Source: a virus. From it: 35,077 bases of DNA. The first letter of the stretch is position 1. Every line of letters begins with the position of its first letter. The notes beneath the pieces were generated by a model. It had not been told where the DNA came from and did no database searches. It was given only the letters and a program-made list of their open reading frames with translations. Below, one piece after another: positions 28,582-35,077 of this stretch. The stretch covers positions 1-35,077 of the IMG/VR virus record IMGVR_UViG_3300042924_003201; one strand, written 5' to 3'. A program made the translations under genes and the position numbers.

Positions 28582-30779
28582 TCCAGCAGATACTTCAAGC
28601 GATTGACGCAGCGGCAGCGCAACATCTGCCTGTTGCTGTGCGACATCTGTTGGCAGAGCAGCAGCCTACGGGCAATGGCATTGCGCCACACATCTACGTT
28701 GGCAACGGCAATTGGAATCAGATCGCAAACGACAACGCTGGCACGTTCAGCTATTGGCGTTTGCTTTCTCCGATACGTGAGCAAGAAGTTGATGCACCAG
28801 GATGCTTTGATGCATTCCAAGCGACCTACAATCTGCGTCTTGTTGCGATGATCGATCGCGACATCTGCGGTGATGTGTTGGATGCGACACGTGCAGCGGC
28901 AACGGCGATACGCAACACCGACGATGATCTGCGTGCTGCGTTGAAGTTGATGCTCGTGGACTTCGCCACGGGCAGCGTTGAAGTGCAGAGCGCACGCGTG
29001 TACCAACAGGAGTTCGGTGGCACGTTGGACGTGAACCCGAACAAAGCGTTGGTGGCGATCGATGTGAGCGTGAGCGTCACAGGCAAGTCCGCGTGCTTTG
29101 AACCATGCCTACCAGCAACGGACTTCTTGTGTGCGTTGATCGAAGCGAAGACGTGGGCGAAGATCAAGGCGTGCATGACTGAAGGGCAGGTGGCCGATGC
29201 GATTGCTGACCTGTGTGACGATGCACCATGCGATCCTTTGAGCATCGCTATCAACAGCGAGGACGGAGTGATCGTGGTGAACGATCCTTGCGGTGCGAAC
29301 GTGAGCATCGCAGTAACGCAGGGTGGCGTTGAAGTTGGAAGCTGGGATGGCACAGCGTGGATCGTGCCGGAGTGCGAAGACGCGCAAGTGACCTTCGATG
29401 GTCTGCCTGTCCTGACGATACCATGCGGTGACACGGGCAACCTTGACTGCGGAACCAACATCGAATCAGCACACGTCACGCTGGGCGGATCTGCAGAGAA
29501 CGGCATCTACTACATCAGCGGCACAGCGGGAGGAAAGACGCGCTACGAGAAGAACGCGACACACGCGTTTGAATACAGCGGCACGCGGTGGGAGTTGATC
29601 AGACCTGGCAGCGACCATCAAGCTGCGTTGGGCAACGAGACATATCCTTGGCTGGCGGATTGGACAGGCACGGGCATCGCTGTGGACGAAGGCACGATCG
29701 GTCAATACTGCGGAGGCAATGTTGAGCCATGTGCCGACCTTACGTTGCAGGTGAATGGCAGCGCGTACACGACCATTGCGAACCCGTGTGGGGCAACTGC
29801 CAGCGTGGACGTACACGACAGCAACGGCAATGATGTTGGTTCGCTGGTGAGCGGCGCGTGGGTGGTGGCGGCACCTGCTAACGTGCTGCGAGAGTACACA
29901 ACAGGTGGGACGTGGAACAAGCCCACCGACCCGTCCTTCAAGGGCGTGTGGGTATTCGCTGCTGGTGGCGGTGGTGCAGGTGGTGGCGGTGGTGTGTCAA
30001 CGACAGTCTATGGCGGTGGCGGTGGCGGTGGCGGTGCTGTTGTGCGACTATGGATTCCTGCCGCATCGCTGGGGCTGACGGAGACCTACGCCATCGGGGC
30101 AGGTGGTGCTGGCGTAGCAACGGGCACCGGCGGTGTTGGTGGTGCAACATTATTCGGCTTACACGTCGAAGCAAAAGGTGGTATGGGCGGCATTGGAGGA
30201 GGGACAACAAACCCAGTACAAAGGGCTGGCGGTGACGCATTGCTATGCACACCTTTGAGCGGATCGGCAATAAGTGGCGCACCGGGTGGACGTGGTAGGC
30301 GTGAGACAACTGCCACAATACCGCTGGCGGGGAGTGCTGTGATCGCAAGCGTGTTGACTCTTGGTGGTGGATCAACGACATCACCAATAGCTGCTGGCGG
30401 TGCTGGTGGTGGAGCTGGTGGTGGGTGGAGCAACAGCACGGGCACAGGGACGGCGGGTGGCGATGGTGGTGGATGCTACCAAGGCGGCAGTCTGACCACA
30501 GGCGGTGCTGGTGGTGCTGTGGGCGGAAGCAATGGCACCGCTGGCGTGAGCGACATTTATCTCGACCCATTTTTGGGCATCGTGACTACCACGATCGGCC
30601 TCGGCACAGGTGGTGGTGGTGGTGGTGGAGCATCAGGCGCAACGGCTGGTGGCACAGGCGCAGCAGGTGGACGTGCAGCAGGTGGTGGTGGTGGTGGCAG
30701 CACGCAGACAGGCACACGCGGCGCATCGGGCGCGGGCGGCAACGGGTTCCTTCTGGTCTACGAAGTCTACGCAATATGA
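28578..30779 (+). CDS. Tail-terminator-like domain fused to a glycine-rich adhesin
   Basis: This 733-aa protein has three parts. Residues 1-175 resemble a tail terminator or minor tail protein (helical start, NPNKALVAIDVSVSVTG strand). Residues ~225-450 contain two related beta repeats, NDPCGANVSIAV and ANPCGATASVDV, each followed by VGS and AWVV. The last ~270 residues are glycine-rich, with long Gly runs separated by short hydrophobic patches, and close GNGFLLVYEVY. That is the pattern of polyglycine-II sandwich adhesins (T4-like S16 gp38 type). The tip would contact the host receptor. Joining a tail-end domain to an adhesin in one chain is unusual. Confidence 0.65.
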   Translation: MIQQILQAIDAAAAQHLPVAVRHLLAEQQPTGNGIAPHIYVGNGNWNQIANDNAGTFSYWRLLSPIREQEVDAPGCFDAFQATYNLRLVAMIDRDICGDVLDATRAAATAIRNTDDDLRAALKLMLVDFATGSVEVQSARVYQQEFGGTLDVNPNKALVAIDVSVSVTGKSACFEPCLPATDFLCALIEAKTWAKIKACMTEGQVADAIADLCDDAPCDPLSIAINSEDGVIVVNDPCGANVSIAVTQGGVEVGSWDGTAWIVPECEDAQVTFDGLPVLTIPCGDTGNLDCGTNIESAHVTLGGSAENGIYYISGTAGGKTRYEKNATHAFEYSGTRWELIRPGSDHQAALGNETYPWLADWTGTGIAVDEGTIGQYCGGNVEPCADLTLQVNGSAYTTIANPCGATASVDVHDSNGNDVGSLVSGAWVVAAPANVLREYTTGGTWNKPTDPSFKGVWVFAAGGGGAGGGGGVSTTVYGGGGGGGGAVVRLWIPAASLGLTETYAIGAGGAGVATGTGGVGGATLFGLHVEAKGGMGGIGGGTTNPVQRAGGDALLCTPLSGSAISGAPGGRGRRETTATIPLAGSAVIASVLTLGGGSTTSPIAAGGAGGGAGGGWSNSTGTGTAGGDGGGCYQGGSLTTGGAGGAVGGSNGTAGVSDIYLDPFLGIVTTTIGLGTGGGGGGGASGATAGGTGAAGGRAAGGGGGGSTQTGTRGASGAGGNGFLLVYEVYAI

Positions 30780-30955
30780 ACAGAGTCTGTGTCATAAGGG
30801 GCGGCATCGTGCATAACATCATCGTGCTTGACCTTGCCGAGCTGCCGACCTACATCTATCCAGGCACGTACGATCTGCTGGTGCCTGACGAAGACGAAGA
30901 CAGGGCCATCGGTGACACCTACGACGTTAACACCGGAACATTCAGCAAACCATGA
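30776..30955 (+). CDS. Small tail-fibre associated protein
   Basis: This 59-aa protein starts VCVIRGGIVHNIIVL and ends AIGDTYDVNTGTFSKP. The latter resembles the short IGDxYD...TGxFxxP signature found at the start of phage fibre-assembly or tip proteins. It immediately follows the adhesin gene by ATGA overlap, so a chaperone or capping role for the adhesin is plausible. Confidence 0.6.
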   Translation: MNRVCVIRGGIVHNIIVLDLAELPTYIYPGTYDLLVPDEDEDRAIGDTYDVNTGTFSKP

Positions 30956-31080
30956 GCGCAATCGCATGGATCATCTACGGAGCATTCTTCCTGTGGCGAT
31001 ACATCGTGGACAGGAACGACCAGCGCGAACGCGACGAGATCAAAGAACGTCTGACGCAAATCGAAAACAAGCTGCGATGA
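30952..31080 (+). CDS. 42-aa membrane-anchored coiled-coil protein
   Basis: This short gene has ATG at 30952 and TGA at 31078-31080, overlapping both neighbours. It has one transmembrane helix (IAWIIYGAFFLWRYIV) and then a charged helix (DQRERDEIKERLTQIENKL) suited to coiled-coil pairing. Lying before the holin, it may be a holin partner, antiholin or lysis regulator. The topology resembles small XhlA-type proteins. Confidence 0.58.
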   Translation: MSAIAWIIYGAFFLWRYIVDRNDQRERDEIKERLTQIENKLR

Positions 31081-31541
31081 AAGACCTGATCCGCGATGTG
31101 ATAGGCGGCACACCTGCTGAAGTTGGAGCGAAGATCTTGGTGAGCGCGTTGGTCGTGTTGTGGGGCAACCTGCAAGTGATCGGCATGAGCATCTTCCTCT
31201 ACTTCGTGTTGCTTGTGATCGATGCGTTCATGGGCGCGAACGTGGCGATGCGGCAAGGCGTGAAGTTCAGCGTGAAGCACTTCACCTTGGGGCCGCTGAA
31301 GAAGTTCGCGCTGACAGCAGCGATGCTGTTCGTTGCGTCTATTGTTGACACGATGATTCCTGATGTGACGTGGATACCTGACACGCCATTGTTCATCGCA
31401 GTCGCATCGTTCGTTGGATTGACTGCGCTGCTGGATGTGGCGCGCAAGTATGGTGTGCTGACAGGGAGCAAGTTGATCAAGTGGCTGGAGAAGAAGTTAG
31501 GCGGATACATAGACACAGACGATGAGCGAGTGGACGTATAG
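31077..31541 (+). CDS. Phage holin
   Basis: This 154-aa protein has three or four hydrophobic segments (KILVSALVVLWGNL, ISIFLYFVLLVIDAF-like, FALTAAMLFVASIV and IAVASFVGLTALLDVA). Its tail is basic. The pattern and length fit the TcdE/phage_holin_4 family, with the LVIDAF(M)G segment typical of that family. It should form membrane lesions at the end of infection. It overlaps the lysis enzyme gene by 20 nt. Confidence 0.8.
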   Translation: MKDLIRDVIGGTPAEVGAKILVSALVVLWGNLQVIGMSIFLYFVLLVIDAFMGANVAMRQGVKFSVKHFTLGPLKKFALTAAMLFVASIVDTMIPDVTWIPDTPLFIAVASFVGLTALLDVARKYGVLTGSKLIKWLEKKLGGYIDTDDERVDV

Positions 31542-31893
31542 CCAAGGCACGGGGCAGTTGACTGATCCGGATGGACGCGTGGTAGCCGTTGGCTACAGCG
31601 GACACGGGGCAGGAAGGAACAACTGCGAGATGCAGAACGTCAAAGGTGTCGGGCCGATACCGCAGGGCTTTTGGGTGATGGGCAGTCCATACAATTCGAA
31701 GAAGGTCGGGCCATTCGCGATACCGCTGAAGCCTGTGCCTGGTACGAACACGTTCGGTCGTTCCGCATTCTTGATCCACGGGGACAATCAGAAGGGCGAT
31801 CGCAGCGCATCGAATGGATGCATCATTGTTTCGCGTGCTGTGCGTAACTTGGTGGTGGATAGCGGAGTGAAAGTTCTCCGCGTAATACCATAA
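31522..31893 (+). CDS. Tlde1/L,D-transpeptidase-like lysis enzyme
   Basis: This 123-aa protein has the Tlde1-type (DUF2778) L,D-transpeptidase signature. GPFAIPLKPVPGTNTFGRSAF is followed by FLIHGDN with His86, and then by SASNGCIIVSRAVRNL with the catalytic Cys100. These enzymes cut or exchange peptide stems of peptidoglycan. It overlaps the holin gene and is followed by spanin-like genes, so it is the best candidate for the phage endolysin, in place of a lysozyme. It has no signal peptide, so export would depend on the holin. Confidence 0.8.
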   Translation: MSEWTYSQGTGQLTDPDGRVVAVGYSGHGAGRNNCEMQNVKGVGPIPQGFWVMGSPYNSKKVGPFAIPLKPVPGTNTFGRSAFLIHGDNQKGDRSASNGCIIVSRAVRNLVVDSGVKVLRVIP

Positions 31894-31896
31894 GCG

Positions 31897-32067
31897 ATGG
31901 CATCGAAGCAAGACAAGGTGGTGATCTACCAAAGCAAGAAGGTGAAAGGGCAATGGGGCTGGCGTGTGATCGCTGCCAACGGCAAGCGCATTGCGATCAG
32001 CGGAGAGTTGTACAAGAACAAGGCGCACGCTGCGAAGATGGCGAAGCGTCTATTCCCTGACCTGTGA
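31897..32067 (+). CDS. YegP-like (DUF1508) small protein
   Basis: This 56-aa protein has ATG at 31897 and TGA at 32065-32067. WGWRVIAANGKRIAISGELYKNK is the DUF1508/YegP repeat, normally found in two copies, here single. The function of the family is unknown; a link to stress has been suggested for bacterial members. It sits between the lysis enzyme and the spanin and couples to the spanin start. Confidence 0.75.
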   Translation: MASKQDKVVIYQSKKVKGQWGWRVIAANGKRIAISGELYKNKAHAAKMAKRLFPDL

Positions 32068-32507
32068 TGAGGATCGCGCTGCTGTTGTTGGTGGTACTGC
32101 TGACATCATGCAGCGCGGAGCGAAGGCTGCAACGGCTGCTGGACAAGCATCCGGAGTTGTCACGTGTGGACACCTTGGTGGTACACGACACGATTGTGCT
32201 GCCAGGTGACACGCTGTTCAAATTCATACCGCTGCGAACGCGTGACACGATACGCGTGGAGAATGAACGGCAGGTAATCGAAGTGGTACGTGTACCAACG
32301 GGAAGCATCTGCGACACAGCGGAGATCAAGCTGCGCGTGATGGGAGTGATCAAGCCGGACACGATCTACCGCGAAGTGCAGGTGCCTGTTGATCGCATCG
32401 TGCCATGCCCGAACGAACGCGTGAGTGAATGGTGGCGCACAGCAGCGATGCTGCTTGGCGTGCTTGTGATCGCGTTGATACTGATGAGACCAATCCAACG
32501 ACCATGA
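32067..32507 (+). CDS. Single-molecule spanin (u-spanin) candidate
   Basis: This 146-aa protein has a lipoprotein signal (RIALLLLVVLLTSC, lipobox LTSC with Cys15) and a C-terminal transmembrane segment (AAMLLGVLVIALILM, ~126-140). The intervening ~105 residues are strand-rich and charged. An outer-membrane lipid anchor plus an inner-membrane anchor is the architecture of u-spanins such as T1 gp11, which fuse the two membranes in the last step of lysis. ATG 32067 shares its A with the upstream stop; GTG 32064 is an alternative. The family match is by topology and position only. Confidence 0.7.
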   Translation: MRIALLLLVVLLTSCSAERRLQRLLDKHPELSRVDTLVVHDTIVLPGDTLFKFIPLRTRDTIRVENERQVIEVVRVPTGSICDTAEIKLRVMGVIKPDTIYREVQVPVDRIVPCPNERVSEWWRTAAMLLGVLVIALILMRPIQRP

Positions 32508-32701
32508 CCTTTGTTGAATACATAACGCAGCCAAGTGGATTCGGCAAGACGCGCTGGCCTGTGGCGATCATGATCCATCTATTCGGTGCGATGGCAGTCT
32601 ACTACACGTACAAGCAATCGTGGTGGGCGTTGCTGGGCCTTGCTCCTGTAGTGCTGCTGTGGTACGGCACGTACATGAACTACACCAAGCGATGGGTGTG
32701 A
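32504..32701 (+). CDS. Small membrane protein
   Basis: This 65-aa protein has two hydrophobic segments (VAIMIHLFGAMAVYYTY and ALLGLAPVVLLWYGTYM) and a basic end. It is coupled by ATGA to the spanin gene. A lysis accessory or envelope role is plausible. No family is recognised. Confidence 0.58.
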   Translation: MTFVEYITQPSGFGKTRWPVAIMIHLFGAMAVYYTYKQSWWALLGLAPVVLLWYGTYMNYTKRWV

Positions 32702-33063
32702 GCGTGTTGGTCTGCGTGATTATTGCCGTGTGGTGTGCGGAGTACGATGCGGCAAGGATTATCCAAGGCAAGGTGATCCATCACAGGCTGTGGTGGACGA
32801 TACGTGCTGTGGTAGTGGCCGTGACCTGCATCGGTAGTGGTGTGCCGTTGATGGCGATCGGATGCGCTGGCCTGTTCTCCGCTTTGTTCAGATGGGAACT
32901 GAACACGCTACGTGGGCTGGCGTGGTGGTACATCAGTACGTCGAACCTGTACGATCGGGCGTGGATCAAAATCGGTGGCAGCGTCAAGGCAGGTGGCATC
33001 GCAGCCACGTGCGCGGAGTATAGTGTATTCCTGGGCGTGGTGGTGTACTATCTGATGCGTTAG
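32692..33063 (+). CDS. Membrane protein
   Basis: This 123-aa protein overlaps the upstream gene by 10 nt and contains about three hydrophobic segments (SVLVCVIIAVWCAEY, AVVVAVTCIGSGVPLMAIGC and YSVFLGVVVYYLM). It closes the late, rightward lysis unit. The next transcript begins at a strong promoter just after its stop. Function is unknown. Confidence 0.58.
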   Translation: MGVSVLVCVIIAVWCAEYDAARIIQGKVIHHRLWWTIRAVVVAVTCIGSGVPLMAIGCAGLFSALFRWELNTLRGLAWWYISTSNLYDRAWIKIGGSVKAGGIAATCAEYSVFLGVVVYYLMR

Positions 33064-33070
33064 GGTGATT

Positions 33071-33121
33071 TGTTAAAATATGTTAACGCTATTGACAATA
33101 GCGAAACTGCTCCTATCTTTG
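33071..33121 (+). promoter_or_regulatory. Early promoter P1 with operator
   Basis: The -33 TTG (33092-33094) and -7 TATCTTTG (33114-33121) are separated by exactly 19 nt. The TTG lies inside a perfect palindrome, GCTATTG-A-CAATAGC (33088-33102). A TGTTAAA box starts 17 nt before the palindrome, and here it is followed by a second GTTAAC. The same three elements with identical spacing recur at P2 and P3. Confidence 0.85.
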
Positions 33122-33143
33122 GCATCACAAACACACAGAAGCC

Positions 33144-33422
33144 ATGCGCGAAGTCAACGAAACCCAAGCAGCAAAGGAGTGGAGCAAGATCGAAGTGATC
33201 CTGACGGAGCAGGAAGAAATGCTCATCGCACAGGACTTCGCCAAGGATCGCGCAAAGTACATCGCGTGCTGGCTGCTGAACATAAATGGAGCGGCACAGG
33301 TCAAGAAGGAATACGCGATCTACCGCGCACAGGTCATTAGCTGGAGGCAGGAGCGCATTTGGAAGGAGCGCACCGGAGCGCGATACGATATGCATCGTGG
33401 TCAGTACCTGGCGCACATCTGA
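33144..33422 (+). CDS. Small early protein, unknown
   Basis: This 92-aa protein is highly charged and helical (EVILTEQEEMLIAQDF; YIACWLLNINGAA; RAQVISWRQERIWKERTG). It is transcribed from P1 with a ~20-nt A/C-rich leader and no SD sequence. It is followed by a terminator, so it is probably a single-gene transcript. The size and position suggest an early host-takeover protein. No family is recognised. Confidence 0.6.
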   Translation: MREVNETQAAKEWSKIEVILTEQEEMLIAQDFAKDRAKYIACWLLNINGAAQVKKEYAIYRAQVISWRQERIWKERTGARYDMHRGQYLAHI

Positions 33423-33430
33423 ACCGAACC

Positions 33431-33465
33431 GCCCCCTGGCAACGGGCTGGGGGGCAAATGTTAAA
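33431..33465 (+). terminator. Rho-independent terminator before P2
   Basis: GCCCCC (33431-33436) pairs with GGGGGC (33450-33455), and the stem continues inward through TGGC/GCTG with wobbles. AAATGTTAAATTTT follows. It separates the P1 gene from P2. Confidence 0.6.
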
Positions 33466-33509
33466 TTTTCACGGGGCTATTGACAATAGCGTAAAGACAC
33501 CTATCTTTG
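33459..33509 (+). promoter_or_regulatory. Early promoter P2 with operator
   Basis: TGTTAAA begins at 33459, the palindrome GCTATTGACAATAGC spans 33476-33490 and TATCTTTG spans 33502-33509. The 17-nt and 19-nt spacings match P1. The upstream box reads TGTTAAATTTTCA, the same as in P3. Confidence 0.87.
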
Positions 33510-33542
33510 GGCCATCACAAACAACGAAACACACCACACGCC

Positions 33543-34019
33543 ATGACCACCTACACACACGAACGCTTCGGAACCGGAACCATCATTGGCACCGAAGGCA
33601 CCTGCACCATCATCGACTTCGGCGGCGAGTATGGAATCAAGCGCATGGTCACCGCTCTGCTGACACCAAGGGCAGAGGCTGACGCAGCCTACGCTGCAAA
33701 GAAGCTGGCAGCAGCAGCAGCGAAGCAGCGCAAGAACCTGCGCGATCGCGCAGAGATGGCGAAGGAGAACAGCAAGGATCGGCTGACGAAGGTGAAGGAG
33801 GCGATCCTGTCTATGCCGTACTATCGCCAAGGCGAATTGTACACCAGCGTGATGGAGATCGTGCTGGCCGTTAGGATGGAGACGAAAGGCTTTGCCGCTG
33901 ACGTTGCTGCCAGCGTGGAGAAGTACGGCAAAGTGAGCGAGAAGCAAGCCTATGTGATCGCCAAGGCTTTCTGCGACAGCAACCTTGTGGTGAATGAAGG
34001 TATCTACGCTGGCATCTGA
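33543..34019 (+). CDS. Early protein with SH3/Tudor-like N-terminus
   Basis: This 158-aa protein starts HERFGTGTIIGTEGTCTIIDFGGEYGIKRMV, the pattern of small SH3/Tudor-like modules (DUF3553-type) that bind nucleic acid or RNA polymerase. An Ala/Lys-rich helix and a C-terminal helical domain follow. The in-frame ATG at 33543 follows the A/C leader of P2; the ORF can be extended upstream to 33507 but that is before the likely transcript start. Function is unknown. Confidence 0.62.
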   Translation: MTTYTHERFGTGTIIGTEGTCTIIDFGGEYGIKRMVTALLTPRAEADAAYAAKKLAAAAAKQRKNLRDRAEMAKENSKDRLTKVKEAILSMPYYRQGELYTSVMEIVLAVRMETKGFAADVAASVEKYGKVSEKQAYVIAKAFCDSNLVVNEGIYAGI

Positions 34020-34021
34020 AT

Positions 34022-34072
34022 TGTTAAATTTTCATCCTGCTATTGACAATACCGAAAAGACACCTATCTTTG
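34022..34072 (+). promoter_or_regulatory. Early promoter P3 with operator
   Basis: TGTTAAA begins at 34022, the palindrome is GCTATTGACAATACC (34039-34053, one mismatch) and TATCTTTG spans 34065-34072. Spacing equals P1 and P2. The mismatch suggests a weaker operator. No terminator is seen between the upstream gene and P3. Confidence 0.85.
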
Positions 34073-34101
34073 GCAAACAATCAACGAAACACACACACGC
34101 C

Positions 34102-34371
34102 ATGAGCCACACCACCACCACCACCAAGGCCACGATGACCACCAACATTGTTCGTCCGAGCCGCGTTGGCGAAGACATCGCCAATAGCATGATGAGCAAG
34201 GTCAATTGGAAGCTGCCCACAGAGGCGTTGACCTTTGGGCCATCCGTACACCACCTGCTCCTGGAAGCGGCAGACGCGCTGGACTTCTTTCTTGGGGGCC
34301 ACGAAGTGAAGTGGGATGGTGATACTGCCACGCTGTCCAGCAAGGGCTACTACCACTACATCGGGGCGTAG
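34102..34371 (+). CDS. Small early protein, unknown
   Basis: This 89-aa protein begins with a Thr-rich stretch (MSHTTTTTKATMTT), continues with GEDIANSMMSKVNWKLP, and ends KGYYHYIGA. It is expressed from P3 with an A/C leader. The ATG at 34102 is the first after that leader. No motif is recognised. Confidence 0.58.
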   Translation: MSHTTTTTKATMTTNIVRPSRVGEDIANSMMSKVNWKLPTEALTFGPSVHHLLLEAADALDFFLGGHEVKWDGDTATLSSKGYYHYIGA

Positions 34372-34454
34372 TCGAAACAGGCGATGCCCGTCTGCCGCAC
34401 CTGACCAAGCGGCACTGATGAGACAGGTCGAACAAACCCAAACACACACAGACA

Positions 34455-34856
34455 ATGGAATACGGAACCTACATCTTGATCGGCAGCACGAACCCATACT
34501 TGGCACAGCGCAACGGCTGGTGCAGTACCACCATCGCGATGCGCGCTGAATACGGGCAGCGTGGATTGGTCGAAGGACTGATGCAGCACTACTGCGTTGG
34601 CGAGAGCGACAATTACATCGTAAATGAGAATGGCGATGTCGTACACGCCGACACCGAGGAGATCATCCTGCAGAAAGATGCGTTGGCATACGAGCATGAT
34701 GGCAAGGTGTACGAGTTCGTGGCGATCGAAGACCTGGATGAAGAACAGGCCAAGGCCACGCTGCGCGATAGCGTGCTGTTCGACGAACACGACAGGGAGA
34801 CCATCTATTCGATCTACCCTGACCTGGCACCTGTGGTCGAAGCCGACGAAGAGTGA
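34455..34856 (+). CDS. Acidic early protein, unknown
   Basis: This 133-aa protein is rich in Glu and Asp (EDLDEEQAKATL; VVEADEE at the end). It has a beta-rich start (YGTYILIGSTNPYL) and a domain around VVHADTEEIILQKDALAYEH. It follows an 83-nt gap with no promoter that I can recognise; the last 20 nt are an A/C-rich leader (CAAACCCAAACACACACAG). It may be transcribed from P3. Strongly acidic small phage proteins are sometimes DNA mimics, but nothing shows that here. Confidence 0.58.
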   Translation: MEYGTYILIGSTNPYLAQRNGWCSTTIAMRAEYGQRGLVEGLMQHYCVGESDNYIVNENGDVVHADTEEIILQKDALAYEHDGKVYEFVAIEDLDEEQAKATLRDSVLFDEHDRETIYSIYPDLAPVVEADEE

Positions 34857-34880
34857 TCATCAACACACACACACACACCA

Positions 34881-35077
34881 ATGGAACGCAAACGATACTA
34901 CCTGGTGGCACAGACCACCTACGACAGGGCCAAGAACCATCCGCGATTTATGGGCCGCACACGGATCATCGATGGGGCATTCGATGGGACGAAGGAACAG
35001 GCCAGCATGATGCTCGCGTGCCACCTGATGAGCAGAGCGGAATGCTACGTGTGGAGCGACGATAATAGGGATGTGCT
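34881..35077 (+). CDS. Gene cut by the right edge, unknown
   Basis: An ATG at 34881, after an (AC)n leader, opens a frame that leaves the window after 65 codons. It begins MERKRYYLVAQTTYDRAKN, and RFMGRTRIIDG and CHLMSRAECYVW are visible. It is basic and not recognised. The frame does not join the cut gene at the left edge if the ends are simply abutted. Confidence 0.6.
   Translation, partial: MERKRYYLVAQTTYDRAKNHPRFMGRTRIIDGAFDGTKEQASMMLACHLMSRAECYVWSDDNRDV

Noticed and set aside
29940-30770. Open frames in all phases across the glycine-rich coding region
   Set aside because: They come from GGTGGC repeats encoding Gly runs; the other frames give Trp/Arg or His-rich low complexity and no real protein.
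1-35077. Complete circular genome with the right-edge gene continuing at the left edge
   Set aside because: Joining the ends breaks the frame (two leftover bases on the right, two before the first codon on the left), and no terminal repeat was seen. Sequence is probably missing.
1-35077. CRISPR arrays, insertion sequences, integrase or attachment site
   Set aside because: None was seen: no regularly spaced repeats, no transposase or recombinase motifs, and the only short tandem repeats are the 11-bp set and the (GT)8.

Overview
The window is a stretch of tailed-phage genome (Caudoviricetes, siphovirus-like), with every recognisable gene on the + strand and almost no intergenic space. The likely host is a member of the Bacteroidota. 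The clear promoters have a TTG box, a 19-nt spacer and TATCTTTG, which is the Bacteroidota sigma-factor pattern. Shine-Dalgarno sequences are nearly absent, and several genes instead have A/C-rich leaders (CACACACA). No integrase or recognisable lysogeny repressor is present. Base composition is about mid-50s %GC by eye, apart from one AT-rich gene at 9.3-9.8 kb.

Layout, left to right. (1) 1-3.5 kb, recombination and replication: a cut gene end, a YqaJ/lambda-type exonuclease, a small HTH protein, a DnaD/O-like initiator and a DnaB-like helicase. The initiator gene carries 11-bp iteron-like repeats next to a 33-nt polypurine run, so it may contain the origin. (2) 3.5-5.7 kb: small unknown genes, an RMF/CrpP-like 53-aa protein, a NinG-like protein and a PD-(D/E)XK-like nuclease. 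(3) 5.7-8.25 kb, glycan cassette: GT-A glycosyltransferase, FkbM methyltransferase, GT2 glycosyltransferase and a fucosyltransferase-like protein. (4) 8.25-10.3 kb: a membrane peptide, a phage accessory protein, a ParB-domain protein, an AT-rich Mom-like DNA-modification gene whose 3' end contains a tRNA-like fold, and a likely small terminase. (5) 10.3-19.8 kb: large terminase, two small proteins, tail-assembly chaperones joined by a -1 frameshift, tape measure, tail hub and tail-tip proteins. (6) 19.8-26.9 kb: putative tail tube, GT8-like glycosyltransferase, portal, MuF-like protein, scaffold and major capsid protein. (7) 27-31 kb: neck and tail-completion proteins, and a tail-terminator-like domain fused to a glycine-rich adhesin. 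(8) 30.9-33.1 kb, lysis: small membrane protein, holin, Tlde1/L,D-transpeptidase-like enzyme, YegP-like protein, single-gene spanin and two membrane proteins. (9) 33.1-35.1 kb: small unknown genes. The first three are each driven by a near-identical promoter with a palindrome over its -33 box, and look like a co-regulated early regulon.

Most junctions in the operons are ATGA-type overlaps, so translation is probably coupled. Three features stand out. The first is the tRNA-like element in the mom-like gene, directly upstream of the terminase genes. The second is the triplicated promoter/operator. The third is the iteron plus polypurine structure in the initiator gene. Both ends of the window cut genes, and I found no terminal repeat that would close the genome.
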